Part shown: piece after piece, positions 38,001 through 49,538 of the stretch
Layout: each line of letters begins with the position of its first letter
Position numbering within the stretch: position 1 is the first letter of the stretch
Source: Onchocerca volvulus
Lineage: Eukaryota > Nematoda > Chromadorea > Rhabditida > Onchocercidae
Reading direction: 5' to 3'
Assembly (NCBI GenBank): GCA_000499405.2
Contig: HG738138.1
Coordinates: 21,462,824-21,526,823 of the forward strand
Length of the DNA stretch: 64,000 nucleotides
Program-made: the position numbers and the translations under genes
Notes under the pieces: generated by a model
The model's input: only the letters and a program-made list of their open reading frames with translations
Database searches by the model: none
Told to the model about the DNA's origin: nothing

Positions 38001-39379
38001 GACAACATCAAAAAAAAAAAGAAAAAAGGACTTTGACATTTATTTAAATTAAACTGCGATTTGGGTAACAAGGCTTGTCAGTTTGTTCCTCAAAACAGTT
38101 CTCATTTCCTTTTTCGCACTTTCTGAAATTCTAGCTATTCCTTGGCATTTTCGTTTTTTCTTTAGTTATTTCCGATAATAATTTCTAGTAACAATAGCCG
38201 AAGTTCTTGAAATATTCTCAGTAATAAAATGCCACCAATACATGTTTCAACAAAACATTCCCAGAAGAGGCAAAATTTGGATTCTGAAGGCTTAATTTCC
38301 AAATTCTAAGATAATTTAGATGGAATTTTGAAATAAATTTATTATATTATGCACAAATCTTAAAAATCCCCAAGATTTTACTCAAATCGGCATTTTACTC
38401 ACAAAATAATCATCAAAATTTCAACAAGACGATTTTAACTAGCCAAAATTTGCATGGGAAAAACGAAATTAGATCGAAGCAGCATATGTATGGATATGCA
38501 ACAAGCTGCTTTTAATAGAAGTTGAAAACATTACAATTTCATGGAAATCTTGCAGTCACTGTTCATTTGTCTTTAGCGTAATCGACGAATGCATGATGCG
38601 TCTAATGTAAGTTCAGTACGTTTCAAACAACACGACTCAGGCTGAAATATGTTACAATTGTGTCTATGTGAAGAAACTGCTTTATGCAACATTCTTTTAA
38701 CGGAAAAAATTGAATACAATTAACTTTTGGACAGACTCGAAGGTATCTTCCCTCGGAATACTTTCTCGCGGGGAAAAATTTGTCTAATATTGCAAGGATT
38801 CAAAATTTCTGCAATCAATTCTTAATTTTTCTCTTTGCATAATATAAATGCACATATAATCTACAAGAGAAAAAAAAATTAGTTCTCAGTTGTTAAGTCT
38901 CAATGTCGATGAAAATAGTTAAGAACTACTTAAACAAATTAATATTCAAGATATTTAGCAAAATTCTTTAAACTTGTAAGTCTAAACACTTATTCTTGTT
39001 ACCTATGATTTTCATTTACTAAATTTTGTGATCTCCAATAGTGAATTATCTTTATCATTATTCTTTATGTTTCAGAAATAAAATCTTTTGCTGTCTCAAA
39101 TCCTTACATCATCAAGATTGAATTTTCTGCTTCCTCCAATTGCTTTTATGTTCAGAAATGAGCAATTTTATGAGTAAATGATAAGTGAAAAAAGTTAAAA
39201 GATAAGCAATAGCAACTGATTACAAATTTTTTTCTTTCATTTTTCAACGAACGGATTTAACTCTTGACTAAAAAGATAAGAAAACATACCATATTTAACA
39301 TTAATTTACCATTGTTAATATTAATCATTGAATTAAAAATATAAGAGACTTGCTAGACATCCAAAGCTAATCATTATAG
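35077..39379. other. Spacer between the two NPA genes
   Basis: AT-rich with no supported exon. An AATAAA at 35154-35159 could serve the upstream gene. Two weak traces are worth noting. A frame near 37022-37100 reads YWLTLSDAEKKF, faintly like the start of an NPA unit. A 30-base segment at about 38578-38607 is flanked by good splice signals (ctttag before, gtaagt after). Neither is annotated as an exon. Confidence 0.45.
35154..35159 (+). terminator. Candidate polyadenylation signal
   Basis: AATAAA 78 bases after the stop codon of the first NPA gene, at a normal distance for a nematode 3' UTR. Another AATAAA lies near 35190. Confidence 0.45.
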
Positions 39380-42300
39380 CTCGGAAATGAACTTCGAAAA
39401 ACATCACTGGCCACTCAAGATGACTATGTTGACCAATTTCTTATTGAAACTGAGCAGCCAATACACTGGAAAGCAACAGTAGTCACTAAACAAGCGGAAA
39501 GAAATGTGAAATCAACTATTCGACGAGTGGCACCTCAAAATTTTGAATCAAACGAAAGTTGATTTTTCTGTATTATTTCATTCTTACGTTATAATTAGTT
39601 TAGTGAAAAGAATTTGTTGCAAAGTTTAAAGCTCAGTAAAAAAAAGCATATGAAACGAATCCTAACTTCTTTTTCACTGATTTTTTTCTACTTTGCTCGA
39701 TTCATAAGGCAAAGTTTCTATGTAATTCAGCATTATTAATTTTAAACTCTCAATGTCGATGATTTTTCAAATCATTATGAGATGATTTTGAGAATTTTAG
39801 CTGTCTCTCTACGAACTTCGTTTAAATTAGCAAGGCAAATTTTCTAGTTTTTCGAAAATTTGTAAAAAAAAATTTTTAAATCACTTTTAGAAGAAGACGT
39901 GGTGCTGGTTATTCCGGTCGACAGATTTGCAGAGGAAAGAAGAAACGAAAAATGGAAACGAATTGGTAATTTGAATATGTGGAAATGGTTAACCCTAGAG
40001 CAGGTTGATATGTTGAACAAGTTGTATAAAACAACAGATGATTTAGCATTGGTATTAGAAAAAACATATGCTCAACTACTTATGACTGATGGTGGATTGA
40101 GAGAGATGGTAAGTAACAAAATAGGTTTCAGATTTTAAAAATTCAAAGAATTATACATTTCTGAATTTTTTCCACATCAACTCATATAACACAAGAATTA
40201 AATTGCCATCGTTTTTAAATAAACAAAAAAGGTCTAAATGGTAATAAATTTGGATGACAGTTTTATGATTAGGCAATATTCTTTTCCAGAATTGAGAGGC
40301 GAATAAATGATCCGATTGTCATACCTTTGCAAAGTTTAATCTATTTGATAATCTTTCCAAAAAATTGAATAGCTGGCAAATGAAAAATTACTATTTGGTC
40401 TTAGATCATTTTAAAGAAATATTTGTTAAAGCAGTATTTTATTTGTTACTCTTTTTATCATTTCCGAAAGTTAATTTTAACATTGTTTCCATGATTTGTA
40501 ATTACTTTCACAAATACTCATCTACTTTACTTGTAATCATGGCAAATGAATATTTACTGACATCATTCTGTATTTGTTATGGCTGTCCTTCTCCTGTTAG
40601 TCCAGTTTTCGAATTGTTAGATTTGAACAACAGCGATAGTCTATAGCTCTGAAGATCAGACATACTGCGATTTATGAGTTTTTCCTTTTCCACGTCTTTG
40701 TTGTATTCTAAATTTTTGCATTATGACAAATGCGAATTTTCCCACATCAAGTTGTTTTAAAACTTTTCATTTTCTGTTAGACAGCCGAAATTTTTACTTT
40801 AGTCGAGAGAAAAAGCAAAAGAGTGATTTGCAGTTGCTCAGTTGTGATTGATATTACGATGTTATATCCCGATTTATAATCTATAGGCAGTGCGAAGCTT
40901 TCGTGAAACATGCAAAGAATTATTGCGAGTAATATTGGGTGATCGAAATTACGATTTAATTGCCGATATGTATAACTTTGGTCGAACAGGAGAAGAAATT
41001 AGCGAGAAACTAAAGCAATTTTACATGCGATTGAGTAAGACGAATAAAAAATATGCTGACATGGTAATTATTTGATATGAAGAGAAGATTTACTCCGAAT
41101 ATTCAGTCATCCAAAATAAGATCCAAGAAAATCGGGGACTCAATGATGAACAAAGTTTCGAAGAGTTACTTAGCTTTTATTGCTCAATAGAAAATGATTT
41201 GAGGATTTTTCATCTATTGAGCGAAAAAAACTCAACTTTAGAGTTCAAAATAAGATTTCAGATTGCTCCAACTTGCATGCTAGTCTATAATATATATGGA
41301 CTACGACCTATACGACATCCAAGAAAAATCAATGAAGATAATTTATTCGTCAAACAAATTCATTGGTTTACGAGGGAACAAGTACAGTTTAAGACTGGAA
41401 ATTACTTAATTCGATTGCTTCAAATCGAACATTATATTCTATTCTAAGATTTTGAATTTTCAGGAAATCGAAATTGAAACGATGTTGGCAGAAGGAGCGA
41501 GAAATGAAAATCTTTTGGCGAAAATTTTAGATTACTATGAAAATCTCGATTCATTAAGTCAAGAAAAAGTGTCCGAGTAATTTTTTTTTTTTTCAATGAA
41601 ATTAACAAATATTGGAAAGTTATTTATCCTTCAATAGCAATTAGTAATTTAAATGATGATTATCATTTATTTTCACTCATTCATTCATTCATTTATTTTT
41701 CTTCAAAGAATCAATCCAGAATTGAAGTAAACATGTATCAAATTCACCTCATGATAATCATCATTTAAATTTATTTTTTTACCAGTTGCTTGACTAAAAT
41801 AATTGCCTTTTTGATATTCATATCGACAGATATACTTTACGATTCCAGTGGTTTTTAATTCAAAGAGAATATACAGTTTTAATGTTCAGGCAGGCAGGCT
41901 TTACCCGATTGATCAAGCAATTAATGTGCGAAAGTCAAAATTGAAGATATCAGAGATTAGAGCTCATTATAAATGTGATGATTTAGCAGAATGGAAAAAA
42001 TTTTGAAATTATAATACAATATATCAAGGCAAATCGAGTGCAGCCGGAATCTATTCAACTGGAAATCCAAAAGACTTTCAATATAATTTGTTTACTCATT
42101 TTCGGAATCTTCAGAGAATTAAAGCAACTTTGTCAAAACCAAGTAAAGCGACTTCTCGGAACTGACGGACTCGAAATACTCAAATTTATGAACAAGGAGC
42201 CAACATCCGCTGAACTTTTGGGGACTAAATTTGCTCAGCTGGTAGGAAATTTGACAAATGAAAGTCAGCGTATCGAAGCGGATCAAGTAGCCATTTTTTG

Positions 42301-45015
42301 TCAGAAGATATATGACATTGAAAGATTTGATCTTGGAGAGCTAACATCATGGCTATCTCCCGATCAGGTTTAGTTCTATTGACATCACGTTAAAATTCAG
42401 CAATTAGATTAAAATGTGGAATTAATTTCTAAAAAAGTTTAAAAAGTAAAGTTTTAAATTGCTATCTGGGTCTGATCACTTCATTACCATTAATTTTTTT
42501 GAACTATCAAGTTTCAAGAGGTGAAATATTAAAACAGATCCAATTAATGTTTACAACGATTCCGCCACACTTTTTTTCAGAAGCTTGAATTGAGTCATCT
42601 GATTCAAGATCATGATATAAGTGATGATGCTGTTTATGAGCGCATTTTTGAATTTTATGAAAAGGCTGAAGATAAGAAGAAAATGGGAGCACGAAAAATC
42701 ATTGAGTCCGGATGCAAACGTTTCGTTCGTCGGATGTTTGGCAGTGAAATTGCCACTGTAAAATTTTACGAGAATATAAAAATTAGCTCATCAAAAAATA
42801 GTTTTGCAATCACTGTGGTCAAAAAATTAAAAATAATTTTGCAATCATTAAAAATCAAAAAATAGTTTTGCAATCATTCCTTTTTCTTAACTTCTGCCGT
42901 TTATCTTTTGCTTTAGAAAAATTTTGCTATTTTTCTGTGATTTTCGATAATTTGAAAGATTTTGTGCAGAAGCTGGAAGAGCACAGGTTGGACGGAAACT
43001 TCACAGCACAGATGCTCAGTGCTGAATTAGCTGTATATACTGCTGAAATTAAGGATAAGAAAAATCGAATAAAAGCCGAGTGAGTCTTATTAATATTTAA
43101 ATATTCTTAAATCAATTAGTTTTTTAAATGAATTATATTTCAAGATATTTAATTCACTTCTTATATCTATCTTCTAGAAAATCTATTCCAATTTGCAATC
43201 GGATCTACCTTGGCTACAAGGGCGATTGCTTTTGCAATGGTCATTCGTCCATTTGTGGTCCATTCACCCATGAGTGCTTGAATTGCGCTGATAATACCTT
43301 TGGAGTGCAATGCGAAAAGTAAGTTAAGGAAGATAATAATTCTAAGATGAGTGCTGGTGATAAAGTTCGGTAGACTTAACTCAAAATCAAAATTTATTTG
43401 TTGAAGCACTGATTTTGCTGCTTAGTTTAAATCATGAGTCGTTGAGTTGTGATTTCGATCCCTGCAAGCAACAAATAGACTGATGAATCAGCCAATCCTT
43501 ATTTGAGAAACATAATCATTTAAAGCAAGCATCACAAAATTAAATTTCACCATCACCATCATCGCATCAGACATATTCTCAGACTCAAAGTTTTTTTTGC
43601 CTGCACAAATTGCAGATAATTGAAGAATAATATTCAGCGAACTCGTTTCAGATGTTTAGATGGATTTGAAGGAAGTGCTTTATTGGGCGAAATAGGCTGC
43701 AGACCAATTCGGAAAAGCAATGAGTTTGCAGAATGTTTATGCAATAAGCATTCCTCGCAGTGTAATGAGGACGGAGAATGCTTGGTATCGTTTCATCATT
43801 TTTAACGTTCATTGAGAAAAGTGCTATTTGATTGCCGAATATTATGGCAGATTCATCACATTTTCAGAATAATTAAATGAGTCAGTCATTCCACGAATTG
43901 TTCTCCAAAGTAGGGAAGATCAGCAGGAGAAAAGTGAAGGAAAAATAAAAAACAAACAGATTACTAGAAGTAATAATAGGAGAAAATCTTTGGATTTCAG
44001 CAAAAGCATATCCATTGCAAATGAGTGAACTTCTGTTTTTGTAGGAATTGAATGCAGCTAAAGAAGCAACTAAATTTTTTCAAATATTAGTGCAATGTAT
44101 TAACGATCATTGTATCTTCTGGAAAATCATCTTTTTAGACATTTCTTGAAGTTTGCAATTTTCAGACAATTTCTATTAACACAACTGATTAGTGCATTAT
44201 AGTCTTGCTTGCATAATACGACTGGAATTCAATGTGAGAATTGTGCAGAAGGTTTTTACGGTGATGCGACACAGGGCACAGCGGAGGACTGTATCCCATG
44301 TCCATGCCCGTAAGTTTCTTCATCTTTATTACTAAGTTTGGAAGGAGCAAGAGATATTCAGGAGATACCCAGAAGAGGTACTTTGTATTTCAATGCAAAC
44401 TGTTTGCTCACTTTTTGGAAACCCCTGACTTCTGAGAGTACACGTCACATTCTTATGGTTAGTTTACTACACGATCTCGTCATCTTCCGTTCCTGCATAC
44501 TAAAAGAATTCATAAATGCTGAGTCGGTATTTGTGAACATTTGTCCAGCATATGTCGACCAAGTTTTTGGTGATCCGGCATCTTGGCCATAACAGAGAAT
44601 TGTTTTAAGACTTATTTTTCTCTTATTACGTGACCTATAATTTTGAGACAATACTCATTAAGAACTGAAGCTTAGATTTTATGGAAGTAGAGAGTACCTT
44701 TAAAGTCATTCTTAATTGCTATACATCATCATACTATTGTTTTGAATATTTTTTCTTAGGAAATATTTTATTCTGATTTTTTTAAATGAAAATGTTTTTT
44801 TTCATTTTAAACGTTGAAAACGTGTGGCAGACTTTTCATCTGTCGAAACTCTTTAATTTCTATACAAATGAATTTGAAGAAATGGGGGAGACTGTTTCAT
44901 AAACGGAGATGCATTGGTAGAATGTCGAAATTGCCCCCATGGAACTTATGGTAGCACATGCGAATTACAGTTTCAACCGCAAACAACAACAAGAATTACT
45001 GAAACTGTCATATAG
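39380..45015 (+). CDS. NPA units fused to laminin-type EGF modules, part 2
   Basis: Exons 39380-39557 (tentative), 39891-40108, 40887-41063, 41262-41381, 41464-41576, 42115-42367, 42581-42757, 42970-43079, 43178-43318, 43652-43784, 44203-44309, 44880-45015; every phase agrees, giving about 620 aa without a start codon. Three divergent ABA-1 units are visible: [23 protein letters not shown]; then [22 protein letters not shown]; then [23 protein letters not shown]. Straight after the last unit come laminin-type EGF modules: [12 protein letters not shown] with [13 protein letters not shown], then [16 protein letters not shown] with [19 protein letters not shown], then a partial one ([15 protein letters not shown]), ending in a Thr-rich [10 protein letters not shown]. 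Laminin EGF modules fold extracellularly, consistent with a secreted product. No signal peptide or ATG was found, so the gene is 5' incomplete, or it is the 3' part of one ancestral NPA gene whose front is at 30025-35076. Confidence 0.8.
41646..41771. repeat. Perfect 21-bp inverted repeat
   Basis: Copies at 41646-41666 and 41751-41771 are exact reverse complements (core aaatgatgattatca), 84 bp apart, inside an intron of the second NPA gene. It could form a hairpin in the pre-mRNA or be a small transposon footprint. Confidence 0.9.
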
Positions 45016-45578
45016 AAATGATAATTTGATACTATTTCTTTTGTGAATTTTTAGTTTTGAATGTCAATTTTTCAACTTAACCGCTATATCCCATCTTCCA
45101 TAAAAGATTTTTTTGGTTACAGCAAATTGAAGTTTTGATATATTCCTTTGTATTCACATTTGCTATATTCCTTGAAAGAAAGCAATGTGATGGGTAAAAT
45201 GGTCGCTGGCCACTTAGAAATTCTGATCTCTCAATTATACTTGACTTTCATTGGTACAAAGCTATATTGTCAGAAGCACAGATTTATTTAATACTCAGCC
45301 ATTATTGCTTTCTGAATAATAGGTTAGGTTAACATGAACAAATTTCCAACAGGTTGCAAAACAGAGAATCGTAAATATTCAAACAAAGAAATATTATTTA
45401 ATACAAATATTTATTACATCTTCAAGTATTAAAAATCCGAGCAATCAGACTAATTGGCAATGAAATTGCAAATCTCGTTCAAAAGCATGAAGTTGGACTA
45501 TTCCAATGAAATGCTTGTTTACAACAATACTTTTGGAATGCGACATGCACTGAAATATGCTTGAAACGGAACAAATAT
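45016..45578. other. Convergent 3' intergenic spacer
   Basis: AT-rich spacer between the stop of the NPA/EGF gene (+) and the stop of the thrombospondin-domain gene (-). It presumably holds both 3' UTRs. No other feature is seen. Confidence 0.6.
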
Positions 45579-47380
45579 TTAAAAAATAAGAGAGGGACAT
45601 TTACAGTCTTCCGCAACATTTGCGGTGTCAACGTAAATGAGTTGATTAACAGTGGGGATATCACGTATTCTATAACAACCGCCTGATGCACCTTTATTTG
45701 GATTTTTATAGAAACACTGAGTCCATTCAGTGATTGAAGTGAGATTGATTGGACATCTGCAACACTTCTCATAAATATTTGCTCAGTTTAAAGCAGTGAA
45801 AAAAGTACTTTGTTTAACTTTGGAAATATATTAATTTTGGATGCGCGGAATCTCAAATAGTCAAACTTTACCGATAAATATTGCAGGGCATTCTTTCAAC
45901 AATTGTCGCCAAATTTTTAGGACAAGATGGGAAACTGCCTCGGGAACGAATAATGCTTTTTTTAAGAACATGTCGTGATCGGAAAGGCAATTCTGAAGTG
46001 CTCATGCACGTCGCTGAGCATGCATTCCACTCACTCCATTGGAACATACACGGCAATTCATTTTCCGAAATTTTTGCTATCTGTTAAGTTTTCCTTTTGC
46101 AAAGTTTTGTGAAGGTTTTAGTTAAGTGAAAATAAACTTGCTCAAGTGCGATATAATCGCATCACTGTTTCTGTACCCTGATGTTTGCTTTTAATATGTT
46201 CTTTCATTAACTATTTTTCCGGAATTTATTTTGGTTGGAGATAATAAGTTGGTGATATTTTGATGAATATCATAACTCTAAATATAAATGAAAAAAAGAA
46301 CTAAGCCCACTACATTAGAAATCAAATCATTATTATTTTTCGATGATTACTGATGACAGAGCGGTCTTAAATGTGCTAAAATTTTACTGATCATATGTGT
46401 ATACAAGACAAATGGGACAAAAAAAAGTGCGAAAATTTTAAAAATTTTTCCGAGAAATATTTACTATTTTCATACAACTCATAATTGTCTATTCTGTTTG
46501 GAAGTTAGTTATAAATTAAACTGTCTTAATTTTTCGCTGAATTTCGGCGATTTAATTTGATTCTATTTTACTCCATCATCTTCAGTGGTAATTGGAAATG
46601 AATGTTAAATTAGTTCTTGCTGTTCACAAATGAGTTAGTAGTAAGCAGAAAGTACCATATTATTGATAGTGAATGCCTTGACCAGAAAGACTGTCATAGT
46701 TATGAACAAGCAAAAGCATATTAAAACAATCACGAAATTCATTACAGTTAGCGCTCCTACGCGTGGATCACGTATCATTCGCTGTAAACGATTATTTTGT
46801 TGCGAAATATCAAACTTTGTCAGAGGAAAACCTAGTAACCAAAGTTTTTACTTCGATGCTAATCGAAATAATCGTATAATTAATCACTTATTTTCCAAAT
46901 TATGATTTTAGTTGAAATAATTAGAATTGTCAAGTAAATCGAATGAGAGTGATGTTGAAATAATTAATTAAAAAAGCACGTCAATTACCTTATATATATA
47001 ATATGAAGGAGATGAGTAATAAGTGACGACATCTTTCTCTAAATCAGTCATATCAGATAACTGAAAAATCATTTTGCGAATTTTTAATGTTCAAATTTCA
47101 AAAGGCTTTTATGTATTATTTTCAAATAATTTTCATGAAGCAATTTTTTCAAGCTTATTTTACCCGTGAATATTTATTGGTTTCGAAAGTTACCTCCTGT
47201 GTTAAAGAGCCTTCTTTCATTTCAGGTTCCTCGTCAAGAGTCTTTTGTTCAGTATCTTCCTGAGGAGGTAATATTGCATTTTTATTAGATAGCGCTGATT
47301 TGCGTGCATATCCATGCACTATCTTTGCATTAAGCAATTCCTGTTCATCTTCTGAAAATCTCGAAAGGAATCTGTCATGG
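45579..47380 (-). CDS. Type II membrane protein with TSP1 domain, copy 1
   Basis: Minus-strand exons 47380-47194, 47060-46989, 46781-46656, 46080-45872 and 45756-45579 join in phase. The order is an acidic cytoplasmic part with GYARKSAL, then an LSDMTDLEKD block, then one membrane segment (about MNFVIVLICFCLFITMTVFL), then a thrombospondin type-1 repeat starting FQWSEWNACSATC. A last Cys-rich exon reads CPINLTSITEWTQC and ends CKCPSLIF. There is no signal peptide before the membrane span, so N-in/C-out topology is inferred. TSP1 repeats bind glycans and matrix proteins. The first exon begins in phase 2 and has no obvious ATG, so a 5' exon is missing. The paralogue at 49539-51248 has the same exon plan. 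I do not recognise a named orthologue. Confidence 0.75.
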
Positions 47381-47444
47381 CTGGAATGAAACAGAGAAGA
47401 TGCCAATGTTTAGTGTTTTATTTCTTCTTGTCTCAATTACCAGT

Positions 47445-48648
47445 TCAATTTTCTTCAGTTGATTTGATTTCCATCTTTTCATGAGAAATCAATCGATGTA
47501 AAGCACATGCTGGCGGTAGATGACAAGACTTGTAATGAGTGGCACATAGAATGTCAAAGGAGTTCAACAGTGAGAAGACAGTATCAGAAGGATCAATGAG
47601 CTGAAAGAGTTAATGTTTTTATCGCCAAAATATCTCACTTCACAAGGAAAATAGATAACATCAACCGATCATGAAGCAATACGATGCAGTTGAAATAAGT
47701 TAACTTTAAGGATGAAAAGCAGTGAAAGACTTGAAGGATTCCGAAATAGGGCACTTCAGTGAGAATTCAGTTTCAAAGAAAGTTCAAAAAACTGCAGAAA
47801 AATTTTCGGGAACAGATTCTCTTATTGATTGTTTGTAGTTTGGTTCTTTTCGGTGCTGTGATCTCGCTAGATCAACAATAGCTTTTATTGGGTTTATACG
47901 ATATTATAAAATATCGTGCTTATATAATAACAGGGGCCGACCGAATAACAGAGCTAATTATTGGAGAATGCCAACGGTTCACTGAATATTTATTGCATTA
48001 TCGTATTTTATAACTGTCGTTCTTCTTTCGCTCCACCACTGCTGTTGTTTCTGCTGCTGTCAACCTTTCTTGGAAGTGAATTCTCCCAGTTTCGAAATCC
48101 TGAATTTTCAAATCCTTCGGAACACCTTGCCCTTGAGATAACTTAGTTGAACTCCACTCCATCGTATCGCCTCATAATTGAGCAATCTTAGCTTGTTTAC
48201 TTATGGGTCAAGAAATTTTGGCGGTAAACAGATTTATCCTTCCGGGTTGTGTTACCCCTTTGAAACTACTTGTGCGCTATTTGATTCTTTTAACATTCCT
48301 GTATACAATTCATTAGATCTTTTCGTCAACATATTCCCGTTATTTGATCTTCTGACATTGTTATATGCAACTGATTAGATCTTTTTAACTGGAATGTTTA
48401 AGTGATCAAAGCTTAGGATAGGCTATGCACAATGGAAGTATGAGAGTGAAATTTTTTGCTATATTCCTCATGATGATATTTTCGTTTTTAGCATTAATTT
48501 TGACCAATTTTAAACTTCGATTTTAAATTTTCTAGTCATGTAAAACATTGATTTCTAAATCTGATAAAACAAAAAAATGGTAAGTACTATTTTCCGGCTG
48601 CTTTGTTCCTTTCGAAGCGACTGAATCCGTTAGAAGAACAGTTTCCAT
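47445..48648 (-). CDS. Small unknown gene between the TSP1 paralogues
   Basis: Three coding-like minus-strand pieces. (1) 48648 to about 48584 opens METVLLTDSVASKG and can leave at a GTACTT donor in phase 1. (2) About 48170-47998 reads MEWSSTKLSQGQGVPKDL onward, 54 codons from ATG 48162 to TAA 47998; an acceptor at tatgag gives matching phase with piece 1. (3) 47600-47445 after a tctttcag acceptor reads LIDPSDTVFSLLNSFD, then CATHYKSCHLPPAC, and stops. Codon use is typical of coding DNA in all three. I could not join piece 2 to piece 3 in phase, so a further exon may be missing or these may be separate small genes. No family is recognised. Confidence 0.4.
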
Positions 48649-49538
48649 TTTTCTGATGAACAACTAATCGGCGATAATGAGTTGATTTGTTTTTCAATGA
48701 GTTTTATATTACTTGTTCAAAATAAGTGATGATGTATGCGTGCGTAAATTTGCATAAAACTAATACTGAATTATCAGTTAAAATATGATATGAATGATAA
48801 ATTTTTTAAAAAACTACTATGACAGATAAAAATGAGTTTTTTCATCCTTAGGCAAGTTCGACTGAAAACTATTTCAGAACCGTTTAAGAGCTTTTCATGA
48901 AAAATTCTGTTTCACAGAACTATCCAAACAAATCAAAAATACAAAATTTATAAAGCTATAATTTACAAGGAGATAGTCTGTCCGACTGAGATAAAATACT
49001 GTTGAATCATTTATTTAGATTTTTCAAAGAATTTTTTCGATCTTTCCATTTCTTTTCTAATGATATTCACCTCACTTTTATCATAACAGTCCTGCTTTTC
49101 GATAATATGAGAAGCAATTTTCTGCTTCAGAAAGTGTTTCTACGTTTGAATCACAATTAATCTGAGAAACTGAAATTTTGTAATTAGAATTTCTGGAGAA
49201 CTCGAAGTATAACATTCACAGTTCTCTTAAAAATCAGCTGTTTTGCAGTGATAAATTTCCAGTGCATGTCTCATATATTTATTTGACTTCCCATAACAGA
49301 GAAAAGGAATAAAAAACAAGTATATCCAAAAAATTTTTCCAAAGATTCTGAATTGATCGATAGACGTTTCATTTCAGAGAGTTCAAAATCTGATCAGTTT
49401 TTTCCATTGCAGTTTAACTTAAATAGAAGGACCGTTTTATTATTCCCCTCCAATAAATACAGTAAATAATAGATCCTTTTTATAAACCATATGTCGCACG
49501 GAATATTGCAGAAAATGAGTGCATAAAAACAAAAGTGT
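48649..49538. other. Intergenic spacer
   Basis: AT-rich sequence between the small minus-strand gene and the second TSP1 paralogue. No exon or repeat is recognised. Confidence 0.5.

Noticed and set aside
45881..46087. Plus-strand ORF opposite the TSP1 exon (and the similar one at 50009-50227)
   Set aside because: These are antisense shadows of the TSP1 exons; the minus strand has the WSEWxxCSxTC motif and matching splice sites.
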